The translations under genes were made by a program, and so were the position numbers. Below the pieces are notes generated by a model. The model searched no databases. It saw only the letters and a program-made list of their open reading frames with translations, and was not told where the DNA came from. Shown one piece after another: positions 1 through 8,179 of a DNA stretch of 64,000 nt; position 1 is the first letter of the stretch; each line of letters opens with the position of its first letter. The stretch spans positions 124,001-188,000 of the forward strand of contig NZ_JAESVA010000005.1 of the NCBI RefSeq assembly GCF_020621385.1, in the 5' to 3' direction. Origin of the DNA: Acidisoma cellulosilyticum. Its GTDB lineage: Bacteria > Pseudomonadota > Alphaproteobacteria > Acetobacterales > Acetobacteraceae.

Positions 1-174
1 ATGCACCATCTCCTCGATGCCGACGACGGTGGTGAGCATGGCCACGACTTCCGTGACGAAGATCACCGGGTTGCGCATCAATGTGCGCGGGTTGAGTTTC
101 AAGACCGCGTCGCGCGCGGCGCGGGTCAGGATCGCGCGGTCAAACAGCGCGATCTGTTCTGCATTCTGCGTCAT
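1..174 (-). CDS. kdpB: KdpB, N-terminal fragment (runs off the window)
   Basis: Only the first 58 codons are present. The translation starts MTQNAEQIALFDRAIL and continues with KLNPRTLMRNPVIFVTEVVA, the conserved N-terminus and first membrane segment of the catalytic P-type ATPase subunit of the Kdp potassium importer. The gene follows kdpA by 28 bases on the same strand, the usual kdpFAB order. The phosphorylation and ATP-binding domains lie outside the window. Confidence 0.93.
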   Translation of the reverse strand, partial: MTQNAEQIALFDRAILTRAARDAVLKLNPRTLMRNPVIFVTEVVAMLTTVVGIEEMVH

Positions 175-202
175 GTTCTATGGCTTCTTTGCGAGTGCCA
201 GA

Positions 203-1900
203 TCAATAAGTCTTGCCGGCGAAGAGCTGAAAATGCTCCGCGATCGGGCCCAGCGTATCCGCCGGCATGAATTGCAGGCCGCCGAGGATGATGATGACGC
301 CGATCAGCAGACCGGTGAACAGCACTGTGTCGGTCGGGAAAGTGCCCGATGATGCCGGCAGTTTCGGCTTGGCAGCGAGCGATCCTGCGATGGCTAGCAC
401 CGGGATCAGGAAGGCGAAGCGGCCGAACAGCATGGCGGTGCCAAGGCCGTAGTCCAGCCAAGGCGTATCGGCGCTGATACCGGCCATGGCGGAGCCGTTG
501 TTTTCGCTCGCCGATGTCCAGGCATAGATCATCTCGCTCAACCCATGCGGCCCGGCATTGGCCATGGAACTGAGACCGGTCTTGCTGATCACGGTATAGC
601 CGGTGCCGACAAGGATGAAGAACGTCAGGATCAGGAAAGACAGCATCGCAAGCTTGATCTCCTTCGCCTGGACCTTCTTGCCGAGATATTCCGGCGTTCG
701 CCCGACCATGAGGCCGGCGACGAAGACACTGAGCAGCGCGAAGACGATGATGGTGTAAAAGCCTGACCCGACACCGCCGGGCGCGATTTCACCCAGCTGC
801 ATCATGAAGATCGGCACCAGCCCGCCGAGCGGCATATAGCTGTCGGTGAAGCTATTAACGGCGCCGGTGGAGGTGCCGGTGGCCGAGACATTGAAGGTTG
901 TGGACGCCGCAATGCCGAAGCGTGTCTCCTTGCCTTCCATATTGCCGGGCGCCGCGCTGATGCCGGCCGCGACATGCAGCGGGTTGGCGTGGGATTCGGC
1001 GGCATAGGCGCCGATAACGCCGGCGCCGAGGATGATCGCCATGGCGGCATAAAGCACAAAACCCTGGCGGGGTTTGCCGATCATGCTGCCGAAGGCGATG
1101 GGCAATGCGAAGCCGGTGACCAGCAGCAGCACGTTTTCAAGGATATTCGTCCAGATCGTCGGGTTTTCGAAGGGATGGGCGGAGTTTGCGTTGACAAAGC
1201 CGCCGCCATTGGTGCCGAATTCCTTGATCGCTTCCTGGAAGGCCATGGGGCCGATGCCGATGGTCTGCGCGCCACCGACGATCGGGTGAACCGTCGCGAA
1301 GGGCGCGAAACTCTGCGGCACGCCGGACCAGACCAGGAACAGGCCGGCGACGATGCTGACAGGCAGCAGCAGATACAGCGTGATGCGCGTCAGGTCGGCG
1401 TAGAAATTACCCAGCGAGGCGATGCTCGACGCCGTGAAGGCGCGCATGACGGCGCCGGCTACGGCAATGCCGGCAGCGGCCGAGACGAACATATGCACGC
1501 ACAGGCCGAACATCTGCGCGCCGTTGGAAATCTGGGCTTCCGGCACATAGGCCTGCCAGTTGGTGTTGGTCGCGAAGCTGACAGCGGTATTGAAGGCCAG
1601 ACGCGGCGACATGCCGCCAATATGCTGCGGATTAAAGGGCAGATATTGCTGCAGACGCAGGATGGCATAGAGAATAACGACGTGAATGACACTGAGGAGA
1701 AGCAGAGCCACCGTATATTCCTGCCACTGCATCGGCCGGTCAGGATTGATGCCGCAAATGGCGTAGATGCCGCGCTCGACAGGGGCGAGGAACCGCACCT
1801 GCCCCTTGAGGATGCGGGCGATGTAAAGGCCGAGCGGAATGGCCGCGCCCAGCGTAAGCAAGGTAATGAGGGCGATGTAAGCCCAACCCGAGACTGTCAT
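203..1900 (-). CDS. kdpA: Potassium-transporting ATPase subunit KdpA
   Basis: 565 residues, the normal length for KdpA, the membrane subunit that forms the K+ selectivity filter of the Kdp pump in the inner membrane. About ten hydrophobic segments are visible, with family sequences such as NTNWQAYVPE and EFGTNGGGFVNANSAHPFENP, which belong to the pore loops. It lies between kdpF and kdpB. In this family expression is normally induced at low K+ by KdpDE, but those genes are not in the window. Confidence 0.97.
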   Translation of the reverse strand: MTVSGWAYIALITLLTLGAAIPLGLYIARILKGQVRFLAPVERGIYAICGINPDRPMQWQEYTVALLLLSVIHVVILYAILRLQQYLPFNPQHIGGMSPRLAFNTAVSFATNTNWQAYVPEAQISNGAQMFGLCVHMFVSAAAGIAVAGAVMRAFTASSIASLGNFYADLTRITLYLLLPVSIVAGLFLVWSGVPQSFAPFATVHPIVGGAQTIGIGPMAFQEAIKEFGTNGGGFVNANSAHPFENPTIWTNILENVLLLVTGFALPIAFGSMIGKPRQGFVLYAAMAIILGAGVIGAYAAESHANPLHVAAGISAAPGNMEGKETRFGIAASTTFNVSATGTSTGAVNSFTDSYMPLGGLVPIFMMQLGEIAPGGVGSGFYTIIVFALLSVFVAGLMVGRTPEYLGKKVQAKEIKLAMLSFLILTFFILVGTGYTVISKTGLSSMANAGPHGLSEMIYAWTSASENNGSAMAGISADTPWLDYGLGTAMLFGRFAFLIPVLAIAGSLAAKPKLPASSGTFPTDTVLFTGLLIGVIIILGGLQFMPADTLGPIAEHFQLFAGKTY

Positions 1901-1927
1901 GATATGGTTGATCCGTGGCCGGGAAAA

Positions 1928-2014
1928 TCAAAAATCTTCGGGGCGCAGCAAGGCCCAGAAGAGGTAGACGAGCAGCAGGCCAGAAACGCCGCCGCCGAGA
2001 ATGAGATCGAGCAT
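1928..2014 (-). CDS. kdpF: KdpF small membrane subunit
   Basis: A 28-residue reading frame, MLDLILGGGVSGLLLVYLFW followed by ALLRPEDF. It has one hydrophobic helix and the typical KdpF ending LLRPEDF. It sits 27 bases upstream of kdpA, exactly where KdpF is expected. KdpF stabilises the KdpABC complex in other bacteria. The frame is too short for most gene finders, but the sequence pattern is clear. Confidence 0.9.
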   Translation of the reverse strand: MLDLILGGGVSGLLLVYLFWALLRPEDF

Positions 2015-2017
2015 GGC

Positions 2018-2101
2018 TCAGACCTTTCGACAAAATGTAACGAAACCGATCAGAAGCATGAAAATGACCGCCGTATAGGCGACCGTGATCACGTCCCCCA
2101 T
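2018..2101 (-). CDS. Possible 27-residue membrane microprotein upstream of kdpF
   Basis: Reads MGDVITVAYTAVIFMLLIGF then VTFCRKV. It is a single hydrophobic helix with a basic C-terminus, and its stop lies 3 bases before the kdpF start, suggesting translational coupling. I do not recognise a family. It resembles KdpF in size and topology but lacks the RPEDF ending. It could be an additional small Kdp-associated peptide or an unrelated leader peptide. Confidence 0.5.
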   Translation of the reverse strand: MGDVITVAYTAVIFMLLIGFVTFCRKV

Positions 2102-2193
2102 GATGAAACCCCACTCTTGAGACGATAGGCAGGGTGCCGGCCCGGGGCGTTAAAACGCCATTCGCGAAGCGGCAGCGCTGCATAAAAATGAAA

Positions 2194-2310
2194 TTAAAAA
2201 CGGCGCGGCGCGCGCTGCCTTTGCAGGCGCTGTTCTTCCCGGATCGCGGCCAGCGCCAGAAGGGCCAGCAGCGCGGATAGGCAGAGGATGACGACAATCA
2301 GGTTCAACAC
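2194..2310 (-). CDS. Possible 38-residue membrane microprotein, start of kdp operon
   Basis: A GTG-started frame (a TTG follows directly) encoding one long hydrophobic helix (LNLIVVILCLSALLALLALA) followed by a charged, Arg-rich tail (IREEQRLQRQRAPRRF). It has the layout of a small single-pass protein and lies upstream of the 27-residue frame and kdpF on the same strand. There is no ATG, so the start is uncertain. No family was recognised. Confidence 0.4.
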   Translation of the reverse strand: MLNLIVVILCLSALLALLALAAIREEQRLQRQRAPRRF

Positions 2311-2492
2311 GGCACCCTGTCCGATGGTTCAAACGGACAGTTTCAATACGCGGGGATTGCGTTAAAGCGCGATGCGGTTTGGGCTACCGGCGCGTTAAAG
2401 CGGAATTAAAGGGGCTGGCCTGCCCTTGCCTTAGCCCGGCAAAAGCCGATCTTGATTGGTAAGGAAGCCAGTCGGCGGCGCGGGAGCAGGAC

Positions 2493-4385
2493 TTGGATAA
2501 ATTGGATAGGAACCCTGCCGACCGGCCGCTGAAAGCCATCGGTGCGCTGACCGCCCTCGGCATCGTCTATGGCGATCTCGGCACCAGCCCGCTTTATACC
2601 TATCAGACCATCGTCGCGGATGCCGGCGGCCATCCTTCGGCCAGGGTTGCGCTCGGGCTGCTCTCGCTCGTCATCTGGGCGCTGATCGTCACCGTCTCGG
2701 TCAAATACTGCGTCTTCGTGATGCGGGCGGATAATAGCGGGGAGGGTGGCATTCTGGCGCTGATGTCCCTTGTCACCAAGCGTGTCGGCGGGGAGCGGTC
2801 AAAGACCACGGCGGCCCTTGTCGCCATGGGCCTGTTCGGCGCGGCGCTGATTTACGGTGACGGCATCATCACGCCCTCCATCTCCGTGCTCAGCGCGCTG
2901 GAAGGGGTGAATGTCGTCACCACCAGCCTGCAGCCCTATGTGCTGCCGGCGGCACTGGCCATTCTGGTCATTCTGTTCGTCGCACAGCGCTGGGGCACGG
3001 CGCGGATCGGCCGGTTGTTCGGCCCCATCATGCTGGTCTGGTTCGCGGTCATCGGCCTGCTGGGACTGATGGCCGTGATCCGCCATCCGGGCGTGCTGGC
3101 GGCGATCGACCCGACCTATGCCATCGGCTTTCTGGTCCGGCATGGCGCCCGCAGCTTGTTCGTCCTCGGCGGCGTCTTTCTGGCGATCACGGGCGGGGAG
3201 GCGCTTTACGCCGATATGGGGCATATCGGGCGCGCGCCCATTCGCGCCGCCTGGTCCTTCATCGTGCTACCCGCGCTGCTGCTGAGCTATGCCGGGCAGA
3301 CCGCGCTGATCATCTCAGACCCCGGTCTCAGCGGAAATCCCTTCTTCAGGCTCGCCCCCGGCTGGGCGATCATCCCGCTGGTTGTGCTGGCGACCTTCGC
3401 CACCATCATCGCCAGCCAGGCCATCATCACCGGGGCGTTTTCCTTGACCCGCCAGGCGATCCAACTCGGCTGGCTGCCCGGCGTCATCATCCGCCAGACC
3501 TCGGACGAGGAATATGGCCAGATCTATGTGCCTTCGGTGAACTGGCTGATGATGGTCGCGACGCTGGCGCTGACCTGGGGTTTCGGCAGTTCCGCGAAGC
3601 TGGCCGGCGCTTACGGCACGGCGGTTTCCACGACCATGCTGCTGACGACGGCACTGCTGTTCAATGCCATGCTCGACGTCTGGCGCTGGCCGCTCTGGGT
3701 TGCGGCTTCCGTCAGCGGGGTCTTTCTGCTGGTCGATCTTGGTTTTTTCACCGCCAATCTGCTCAAGATCGCCGAGGGCGGCTGGATTCCGCTCGTGCTG
3801 GGTGCCGCGATCTTCATCGCCATGCGGACCTGGCGGCGGGGCATTCAGGCCATGCGGGCAAGGATCGATGAGGAGGAGAAGGCCCCCAACCAGCTCATGG
3901 CCGATCTCGCTGCCGGGCGGGTAACGCGCGTGCCGGGCACGGCGGTCTTCCTCAGCCGCACGGACACGGCCGTGCCCATCATGCTGACGCGGCATGTGGC
4001 GCAGATGGGCGCGCTGCAGGAAAGGGTGGTGACGCTGACGCTCGTCTTCGAGGAAGTGCCGCGGGTGGCCGTGGCCGATCGGGCGCAGGTGGAGCAGATC
4101 GGGCCGGATTTCTGGCATGTCCGCGTGCATTTCGGCTTTGTCGAAGTGCCCAATGCCATGGTGGCGTTGGCCAGTGCCCGCGCCAATGGCTGCCCCATCG
4201 ACCTGGATCAGGCGGTTTTCTTTGCGGCGCGCGATCATGTGGTGCGCGGGGCGACAAGTCATCGGCTGCCGGCCTGGCGGCGTGCGATCTTCAGCGTCAT
4301 GTATCGCAACGCTGTCCGTTCGTCAGACCGGTTCGATCTGCCGGCCGACCGCTTTCTGGAAGTCGGCCGACAGGTGGAGTTGTAG
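2493..4385 (+). CDS. kup: Kup-type potassium uptake permease
   Basis: 630 residues from a TTG start preceded by GGAGCAGG. Low-affinity K+/H+ symporter of the inner membrane. The N-terminus ALTALGIVYGDLGTSPLYT is the family signature, followed by DNSGEGGILALMSL, about twelve membrane segments, and a C-terminal cytoplasmic domain from about residue 460. It is divergent from the kdp operon across roughly 180 bases, so both potassium systems share one control region. The TTG start is chosen because no ATG lies nearby in frame and the family N-terminus begins about 17 residues later. Confidence 0.95.
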   Translation: MDKLDRNPADRPLKAIGALTALGIVYGDLGTSPLYTYQTIVADAGGHPSARVALGLLSLVIWALIVTVSVKYCVFVMRADNSGEGGILALMSLVTKRVGGERSKTTAALVAMGLFGAALIYGDGIITPSISVLSALEGVNVVTTSLQPYVLPAALAILVILFVAQRWGTARIGRLFGPIMLVWFAVIGLLGLMAVIRHPGVLAAIDPTYAIGFLVRHGARSLFVLGGVFLAITGGEALYADMGHIGRAPIRAAWSFIVLPALLLSYAGQTALIISDPGLSGNPFFRLAPGWAIIPLVVLATFATIIASQAIITGAFSLTRQAIQLGWLPGVIIRQTSDEEYGQIYVPSVNWLMMVATLALTWGFGSSAKLAGAYGTAVSTTMLLTTALLFNAMLDVWRWPLWVAASVSGVFLLVDLGFFTANLLKIAEGGWIPLVLGAAIFIAMRTWRRGIQAMRARIDEEEKAPNQLMADLAAGRVTRVPGTAVFLSRTDTAVPIMLTRHVAQMGALQERVVTLTLVFEEVPRVAVADRAQVEQIGPDFWHVRVHFGFVEVPNAMVALASARANGCPIDLDQAVFFAARDHVVRGATSHRLPAWRRAIFSVMYRNAVRSSDRFDLPADRFLEVGRQVEL

Positions 4386-4586
4386 ACAAAACGCCGTCAC
4401 ACTTGGGCGGTTGTCGACCAACGCAGCCATCGGCAGTTTGCGCAGTTGACCGCAAAAGCGGTCAATTGCGATGCATGGATTGAATCCGCGAGCGCAAGAA
4501 GATCCATGAGCGTCCCGCTGCTGAGACGGTCTGTCCAAATTAACCCTCTTATCCTTGAAAGCGCATCGGATTATGCCTCGTTCATC

Positions 4587-5840
4587 ATGCCTGATCAGAG
4601 AGTGACATCACCGCCCGCCGCCCCAATCAGTTTGGGTGCGTCTGAGCATGCCTCGGCGGAGCCCGTTGGCCTGTCGAAAGCGATCGTTTTCCTTTTCGCT
4701 TTGGCCTGCGGTGCCACGACCGCCAATGTCTATTATGCGCAGTCGATCGCGGGACCTATCGCAGACAGTCTGCATCTGCCGAGAAGCCTGGCGGGTCTCA
4801 TTGTGACGACGACGCAGCTCGGTTATGGGCTCGGTCTGTTCTTTCTGGTCAGCCTCTCCGATCTCGTCGAAAATCGCCGTCTTGTCCTGATGACGACCTC
4901 CGGAACCGTCCTGAGCCTCGTTTGGGTCGCGATCAGCCTGTCGGCGCCGAGCTTCCTGGCCGCTTCGCTTGTTCTGGGCATCTGCGCGGTTGGCAGCCAG
5001 ATTCTCGTTCCACTCGCGGTCCACCTGTCGCCGGAGAAGCAGCGCGGGCAGGTTATCGGCAGCATCATGGGTGGCTTGGTGACCGGCATCATGCTGTCCC
5101 GACCATTGGCGAGTTTTCTGGCGGCGCAATTGGGTTGGCGCGCCATATTCGTCCTGTCAGCCGCCATCATGCTGAGCGTGCTGCTGTTACTGGCGCGCAG
5201 CCTGCCTGCCTGGAAGCCCCATCCCAGTCGCGGCTATTTGATGACCTTGCTCTCCACCCTGCGTCTGCTCGCAACGGTGCGCACGCTTCAGCGCCGGGCA
5301 GCCTATCAGGGCACATTGTTCGCGGTCTTCAACCTGTTCTGGACCGGCGTGCCGCTGATGCTGCACACACGGTTCGGCTTGGGAAAAATCGGCATCGCGG
5401 CTTTTGCCTTGGCCGGTGCGGCGGGCGCCCTGGCGGCACCCATCGCCGGTCGCGTGGCAGACAAAGGCGGATCGACCATCGGCACAGGCGTGGTCCTGTT
5501 GGGCTCAGCCATCGCACTTCTTATCAGCGGCTGGGGCCAAGCCGCCGGATCCATTCTCATCCTCGTGGCCGCGGCTTTGATTCTCGACGGTGCCGTCCAG
5601 GCCAATCAGGTCTTCGGCCAGCGCATCGTTCAGAGTATCGATCCCAGAGCGCGGGGGCGGCTCAATGCAGCCTATATGACGGTCGTCTTCCTGTGCGGTG
5701 CGGCTGGGTCCGCACTCGGGTCCCTGACCTATTATCATGGCGGCTGGTGGCTGACGGCCTCAGTCGGGGCGCTGATGGCCCTGGGCATCTTCCTGGTTTT
5801 CCTGACGGAATCTCCGAGGTCCCGCTTGCCGGTCCGGTGA
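4587..5840 (+). CDS. MFS transporter
   Basis: About 417 residues from the ATG at 4587. Upstream in-frame ATGs at 4506 and 4446 would give 444 or 464 residues and cannot be excluded, because none has a strong ribosome site. Twelve hydrophobic segments are visible, starting near VFLFALACGATTANVYYAQS, a pattern typical of a branch of the major facilitator superfamily that includes drug and sugar exporters. The loop after the second helix pair, SLSDLVENRR, fits the MFS loop 2-3 motif. Substrate unknown. The gene stands alone, with no adjacent regulator. Confidence 0.85.
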   Translation: MPDQRVTSPPAAPISLGASEHASAEPVGLSKAIVFLFALACGATTANVYYAQSIAGPIADSLHLPRSLAGLIVTTTQLGYGLGLFFLVSLSDLVENRRLVLMTTSGTVLSLVWVAISLSAPSFLAASLVLGICAVGSQILVPLAVHLSPEKQRGQVIGSIMGGLVTGIMLSRPLASFLAAQLGWRAIFVLSAAIMLSVLLLLARSLPAWKPHPSRGYLMTLLSTLRLLATVRTLQRRAAYQGTLFAVFNLFWTGVPLMLHTRFGLGKIGIAAFALAGAAGALAAPIAGRVADKGGSTIGTGVVLLGSAIALLISGWGQAAGSILILVAAALILDGAVQANQVFGQRIVQSIDPRARGRLNAAYMTVVFLCGAAGSALGSLTYYHGGWWLTASVGALMALGIFLVFLTESPRSRLPVR

Positions 5841-6062
5841 CCTGGCGCCATTGCCCTCTGCATCTGCCGCTACAGGCTTGGCAGCAAGGGCCAATGGCGG
5901 GCAGGCCCGGTGTTTGACGGAACAAATGCGTCGATATTGTCTTGTTTCAACGCCCGCTAAACGACGCTCGCACTCCCGAGCCGACAGTCTCCTTTCAAAT
6001 TGTGTGAGCCTTGGCTTACTGAGTTTTCACCGCAGCGCATTGCAGGCTAGAAGCTTCACTTC

Positions 6063-6620
6063 ATGGAAAGCTTGCCCGCACAACCGCTCCGCCTGTCCTC
6101 CCTCGCTTTGTTCGGGGCCTTTTTCCAGGCCGGGCTGATGGGTTTCGGGGGGGTATTACCGATGATCCGCCGCGTGATGGTGGAGGATCGGAAATGGCTG
6201 ACCCCGGCCGAGTTCAATGAGCTGATCAGCCTCTGCCAGTTCCTGCCCGGTGCCAATGTCGCCAATATGGCCGTCATCTTCGGCTCCCGCGTTTGCGGCC
6301 CGCAGGGCAGCGTGGCAGCGCTGCTGGGCCTGCTCGGCGCGCCGGTCGCCATCGTGCTGGTCATTGCCGAGCTATATGCCCGCTATGGGGAGTTGGCGCC
6401 GGTCAGGCATATGGTGACCGGCCTCTCCGCCGGTGCGGCAGGGCTTATTCTGGCGACGGCGCTGAAGATCGCCATGCCGCTACGCACATCGCCGCTCAAT
6501 CTGGTGGTGGCAGCGCTGGCCTTCGCGGCGCTCGGCATTGTCCGGCTGCCCTTTTTGCCCAGCCTCTGCGTCCTCGTGCCGCTCAGCATGGTGCTTGCCG
6601 GGTGGAAGCTGCGGGCATGA
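6063..6620 (+). CDS. Chromate transporter, first half (ChrA-like domain)
   Basis: 185 residues with the CHR-domain pattern: FGAFFQAGLMGFGGVLPMIRR, then EFNELISLCQFLPGANVANMA. In many bacteria ChrA is one protein of about 400 residues made of two such domains. Here the halves are separate genes (short-chain type) that should pair in the inner membrane. The stop overlaps the next start in ATGA, so the two are translationally coupled. Family members export chromate, but some have other anion substrates. Confidence 0.88.
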   Translation: MESLPAQPLRLSSLALFGAFFQAGLMGFGGVLPMIRRVMVEDRKWLTPAEFNELISLCQFLPGANVANMAVIFGSRVCGPQGSVAALLGLLGAPVAIVLVIAELYARYGELAPVRHMVTGLSAGAAGLILATALKIAMPLRTSPLNLVVAALAFAALGIVRLPFLPSLCVLVPLSMVLAGWKLRA

Positions 6621-7138
6621 GCCATCTTCTGGCGCTGGCGCTGATTTTCGCGGAACTGTCCTTCCTGGCCATTGGCGGCGCGTCGACGACGCTGCCAGCG
6701 ATGGAGCACGCGGTCGTCCATCAGCAGCATTGGATGAGCGCCACGGAATTCGTCCGCCTCTATGCGCTGGCCCAGGCGGCACCCGGGCCGAATATGCTGG
6801 CGGTGACGCTGTTCGGTTGGGAAGTCTCCGGCATCGCGGGCGCCATCGTCGCGACGCTCGCCTTCCTGCTGCCGGCCTGCGCGCTGGCTTTCGTCATGGG
6901 CCATCTGTGGGTGCGGTTCCGCGACCGGCAATGGCGCAAGGTGGTGCAGGCGGGGCTGGTGCCGGTGACGGCCGGGCTGATGGTCGCGGCCGCCTATCTG
7001 CTCGTGCGCGACGCGGCGGTGGATTGGCGAGCCTTGGTATTGTCAGCCGGTGTCGCGATCGGCTGTCTGTTCACCAAGCGCCACCCGCTCTGGTTCCTCG
7101 GGCTGGCAGCGCTGGCGGGGTTGATCGGTTTTCGCTGA
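6617..7138 (+). CDS. Chromate transporter, second half (ChrA-like domain)
   Basis: 173 residues from the ATG in the ATGA overlap with the first half. It shows the CHR pattern again: FAELSFLAIGGASTTLPAME, EFVRLYALAQAAPGPNMLA, then a run of hydrophobic helices. The APGPNM motif matches the PGANVA of the partner. Together the two genes form a split ChrA transporter. The hairpin at 7164-7189 ends the transcription unit. Confidence 0.88.
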   Translation: MSHLLALALIFAELSFLAIGGASTTLPAMEHAVVHQQHWMSATEFVRLYALAQAAPGPNMLAVTLFGWEVSGIAGAIVATLAFLLPACALAFVMGHLWVRFRDRQWRKVVQAGLVPVTAGLMVAAAYLLVRDAAVDWRALVLSAGVAIGCLFTKRHPLWFLGLAALAGLIGFR

Positions 7139-7163
7139 CCCTTTGATAAGAAACGAAAACCTT

Positions 7164-7189
7164 CCCATCAGGTGACGCCACCTGATGGG
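7164..7189. terminator. Bidirectional hairpin between convergent genes
   Basis: CCCATCAGGTG, a four-base loop ACGC, then CACCTGATGGG: a perfect 11-bp stem between the convergent chromate transporter and NIPSNAP genes. There is no long T run, so it is a likely but not certain terminator for both. Confidence 0.7.
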
Positions 7190-7197
7190 ATATCGCT

Positions 7198-7524
7198 TTA
7201 TTTCACGCTGGAAAATGACGTCGGCATCAGGAATTCATTGGCGATCGAGGCGACGATAGGCTTCTCACGCTCGGTCTCGTTACGTTGAGCCACCCAGTCG
7301 GCGTCAGCGCCGAAGGCGGCCCATTTCTGTTCGCGCTCGGCCAGGCTTTCCCAGGCCAGCATATAGGTCAGGCTGTGATTGCTCTCACCCACCAGGGTCG
7401 TCCAGAAGCCGGCCTGGCGGATGCCGTATTTTTCGAAATAGCCCAGTGTGATGGTTTCAAACCTTTGGAGCAGGGCAGGTAAGCGTCCGGGCAGGCAGTG
7501 ATAGGTACGGAGTTCGTAGATCAC
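7198..7524 (-). CDS. NIPSNAP family protein
   Basis: 108 residues beginning MIYELRTYHCLPGRLPALL, the standard start of NIPSNAP (ferredoxin-like alpha-beta barrel) proteins, with TYMLAWESLAEREQKWAAF in the middle. Family members are small soluble dimeric proteins of mostly unknown function. It is a single-gene unit facing the chromate transporter. Confidence 0.88.
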   Translation of the reverse strand: MIYELRTYHCLPGRLPALLQRFETITLGYFEKYGIRQAGFWTTLVGESNHSLTYMLAWESLAEREQKWAAFGADADWVAQRNETEREKPIVASIANEFLMPTSFSSVK

Positions 7525-7818
7525 GCGCGTTCATCCTTGAGATGGGGCGGATATCGCCCGACTTTTGAGATTTTTTCTAGCTTTTGTTCAAAAGAGCCAC
7601 CTGATCTTGGCAGCGCGGAACTCTAACGGCTCCAGCCGATTTTGCATAAAAAGAATGCGGCTTGCACATATGTGCGCCATTCGCATGAGAAAGATAAGCG
7701 GCGGCAGCGTTATGCTGCGCTGCCGCAACGGCTATCTCGGACCCAAGCCGATCACCGGTGTTCAAACGGTGGTCGAGGCCGGACACACAGGTGCCCGGCA
7801 TGGTTTGGAGATGATACT

Positions 7819-8109
7819 ATGAAGAGCATGATCCTCGCGGCCGTTGCCGCCGTTACCCTGGGCATGACCGGTTCGGCCCTGGCCGATGCGCCGGTTCGCC
7901 ACAGCCTGTCCGGCGCCGAACAGGCCCGTAACTCGACGGTGCTGCCGAGCCAGCGCCCGTCCTACCTCGCGCGCAACTCGACGGTGCTGCCGAGCCAGCG
8001 CCCGTCCTACCTCGCCCGTAACTCGACGGTGCTGCCGAGCCAGCGCCCGACCTATCTCGCGGGCAACTCGACGGTTCTGCCGAGCCAGCGTCCGGCCTAC
8101 CTCGCCTGA
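7819..8109 (+). CDS. Secreted protein of four 15-residue repeats
   Basis: 96 residues. The first 22 form a signal peptide ending SALADA. Residues 37-96 are four tandem copies of RNSTVLPSQRPSYLA with small changes (T or A for S, G for R). The 45-base units are also nearly identical in DNA. The mature protein should be small, hydrophilic and extended. I know no family for it. The GGAG at 7807-7810 supports the start. A strong terminator follows at once. Confidence 0.8.
   Translation: MKSMILAAVAAVTLGMTGSALADAPVRHSLSGAEQARNSTVLPSQRPSYLARNSTVLPSQRPSYLARNSTVLPSQRPTYLAGNSTVLPSQRPAYLA
7927..8106 (+). repeat. Four tandem 45-bp coding repeats
   Basis: Four head-to-tail units of 45 bp that encode the RNSTVLPSQRPSYLA peptide. 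The third positions are almost unchanged between units, so the array expanded recently or is kept uniform by recombination. Confidence 0.9.
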
Positions 8110-8127
8110 TCAATCCGGCGAGCGCAT

Positions 8128-8164
8128 GAAAAAGGCCGGTCCCTCGCGGGGCCGGCCTTTTTTG
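8128..8164. terminator. Strong intrinsic terminator
   Basis: AAAGGCCGGTCCC, loop TCGC, GGGGCCGGCCTTT with T run TTTTTTT on the plus strand and an A run on the other side. The 13-bp stem ends the repeat-protein gene and can also serve the convergent murA gene. Confidence 0.9.
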
Positions 8165-8179
8165 TCTGCGGTGAAGGTT

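Noticed and set aside
974-2128. Long plus-strand frame opposite kdpA
   Set aside because: It is the antisense shadow of kdpA and kdpF; composition is rich in Asp, Gly and Arg as expected for GC-rich shadows.
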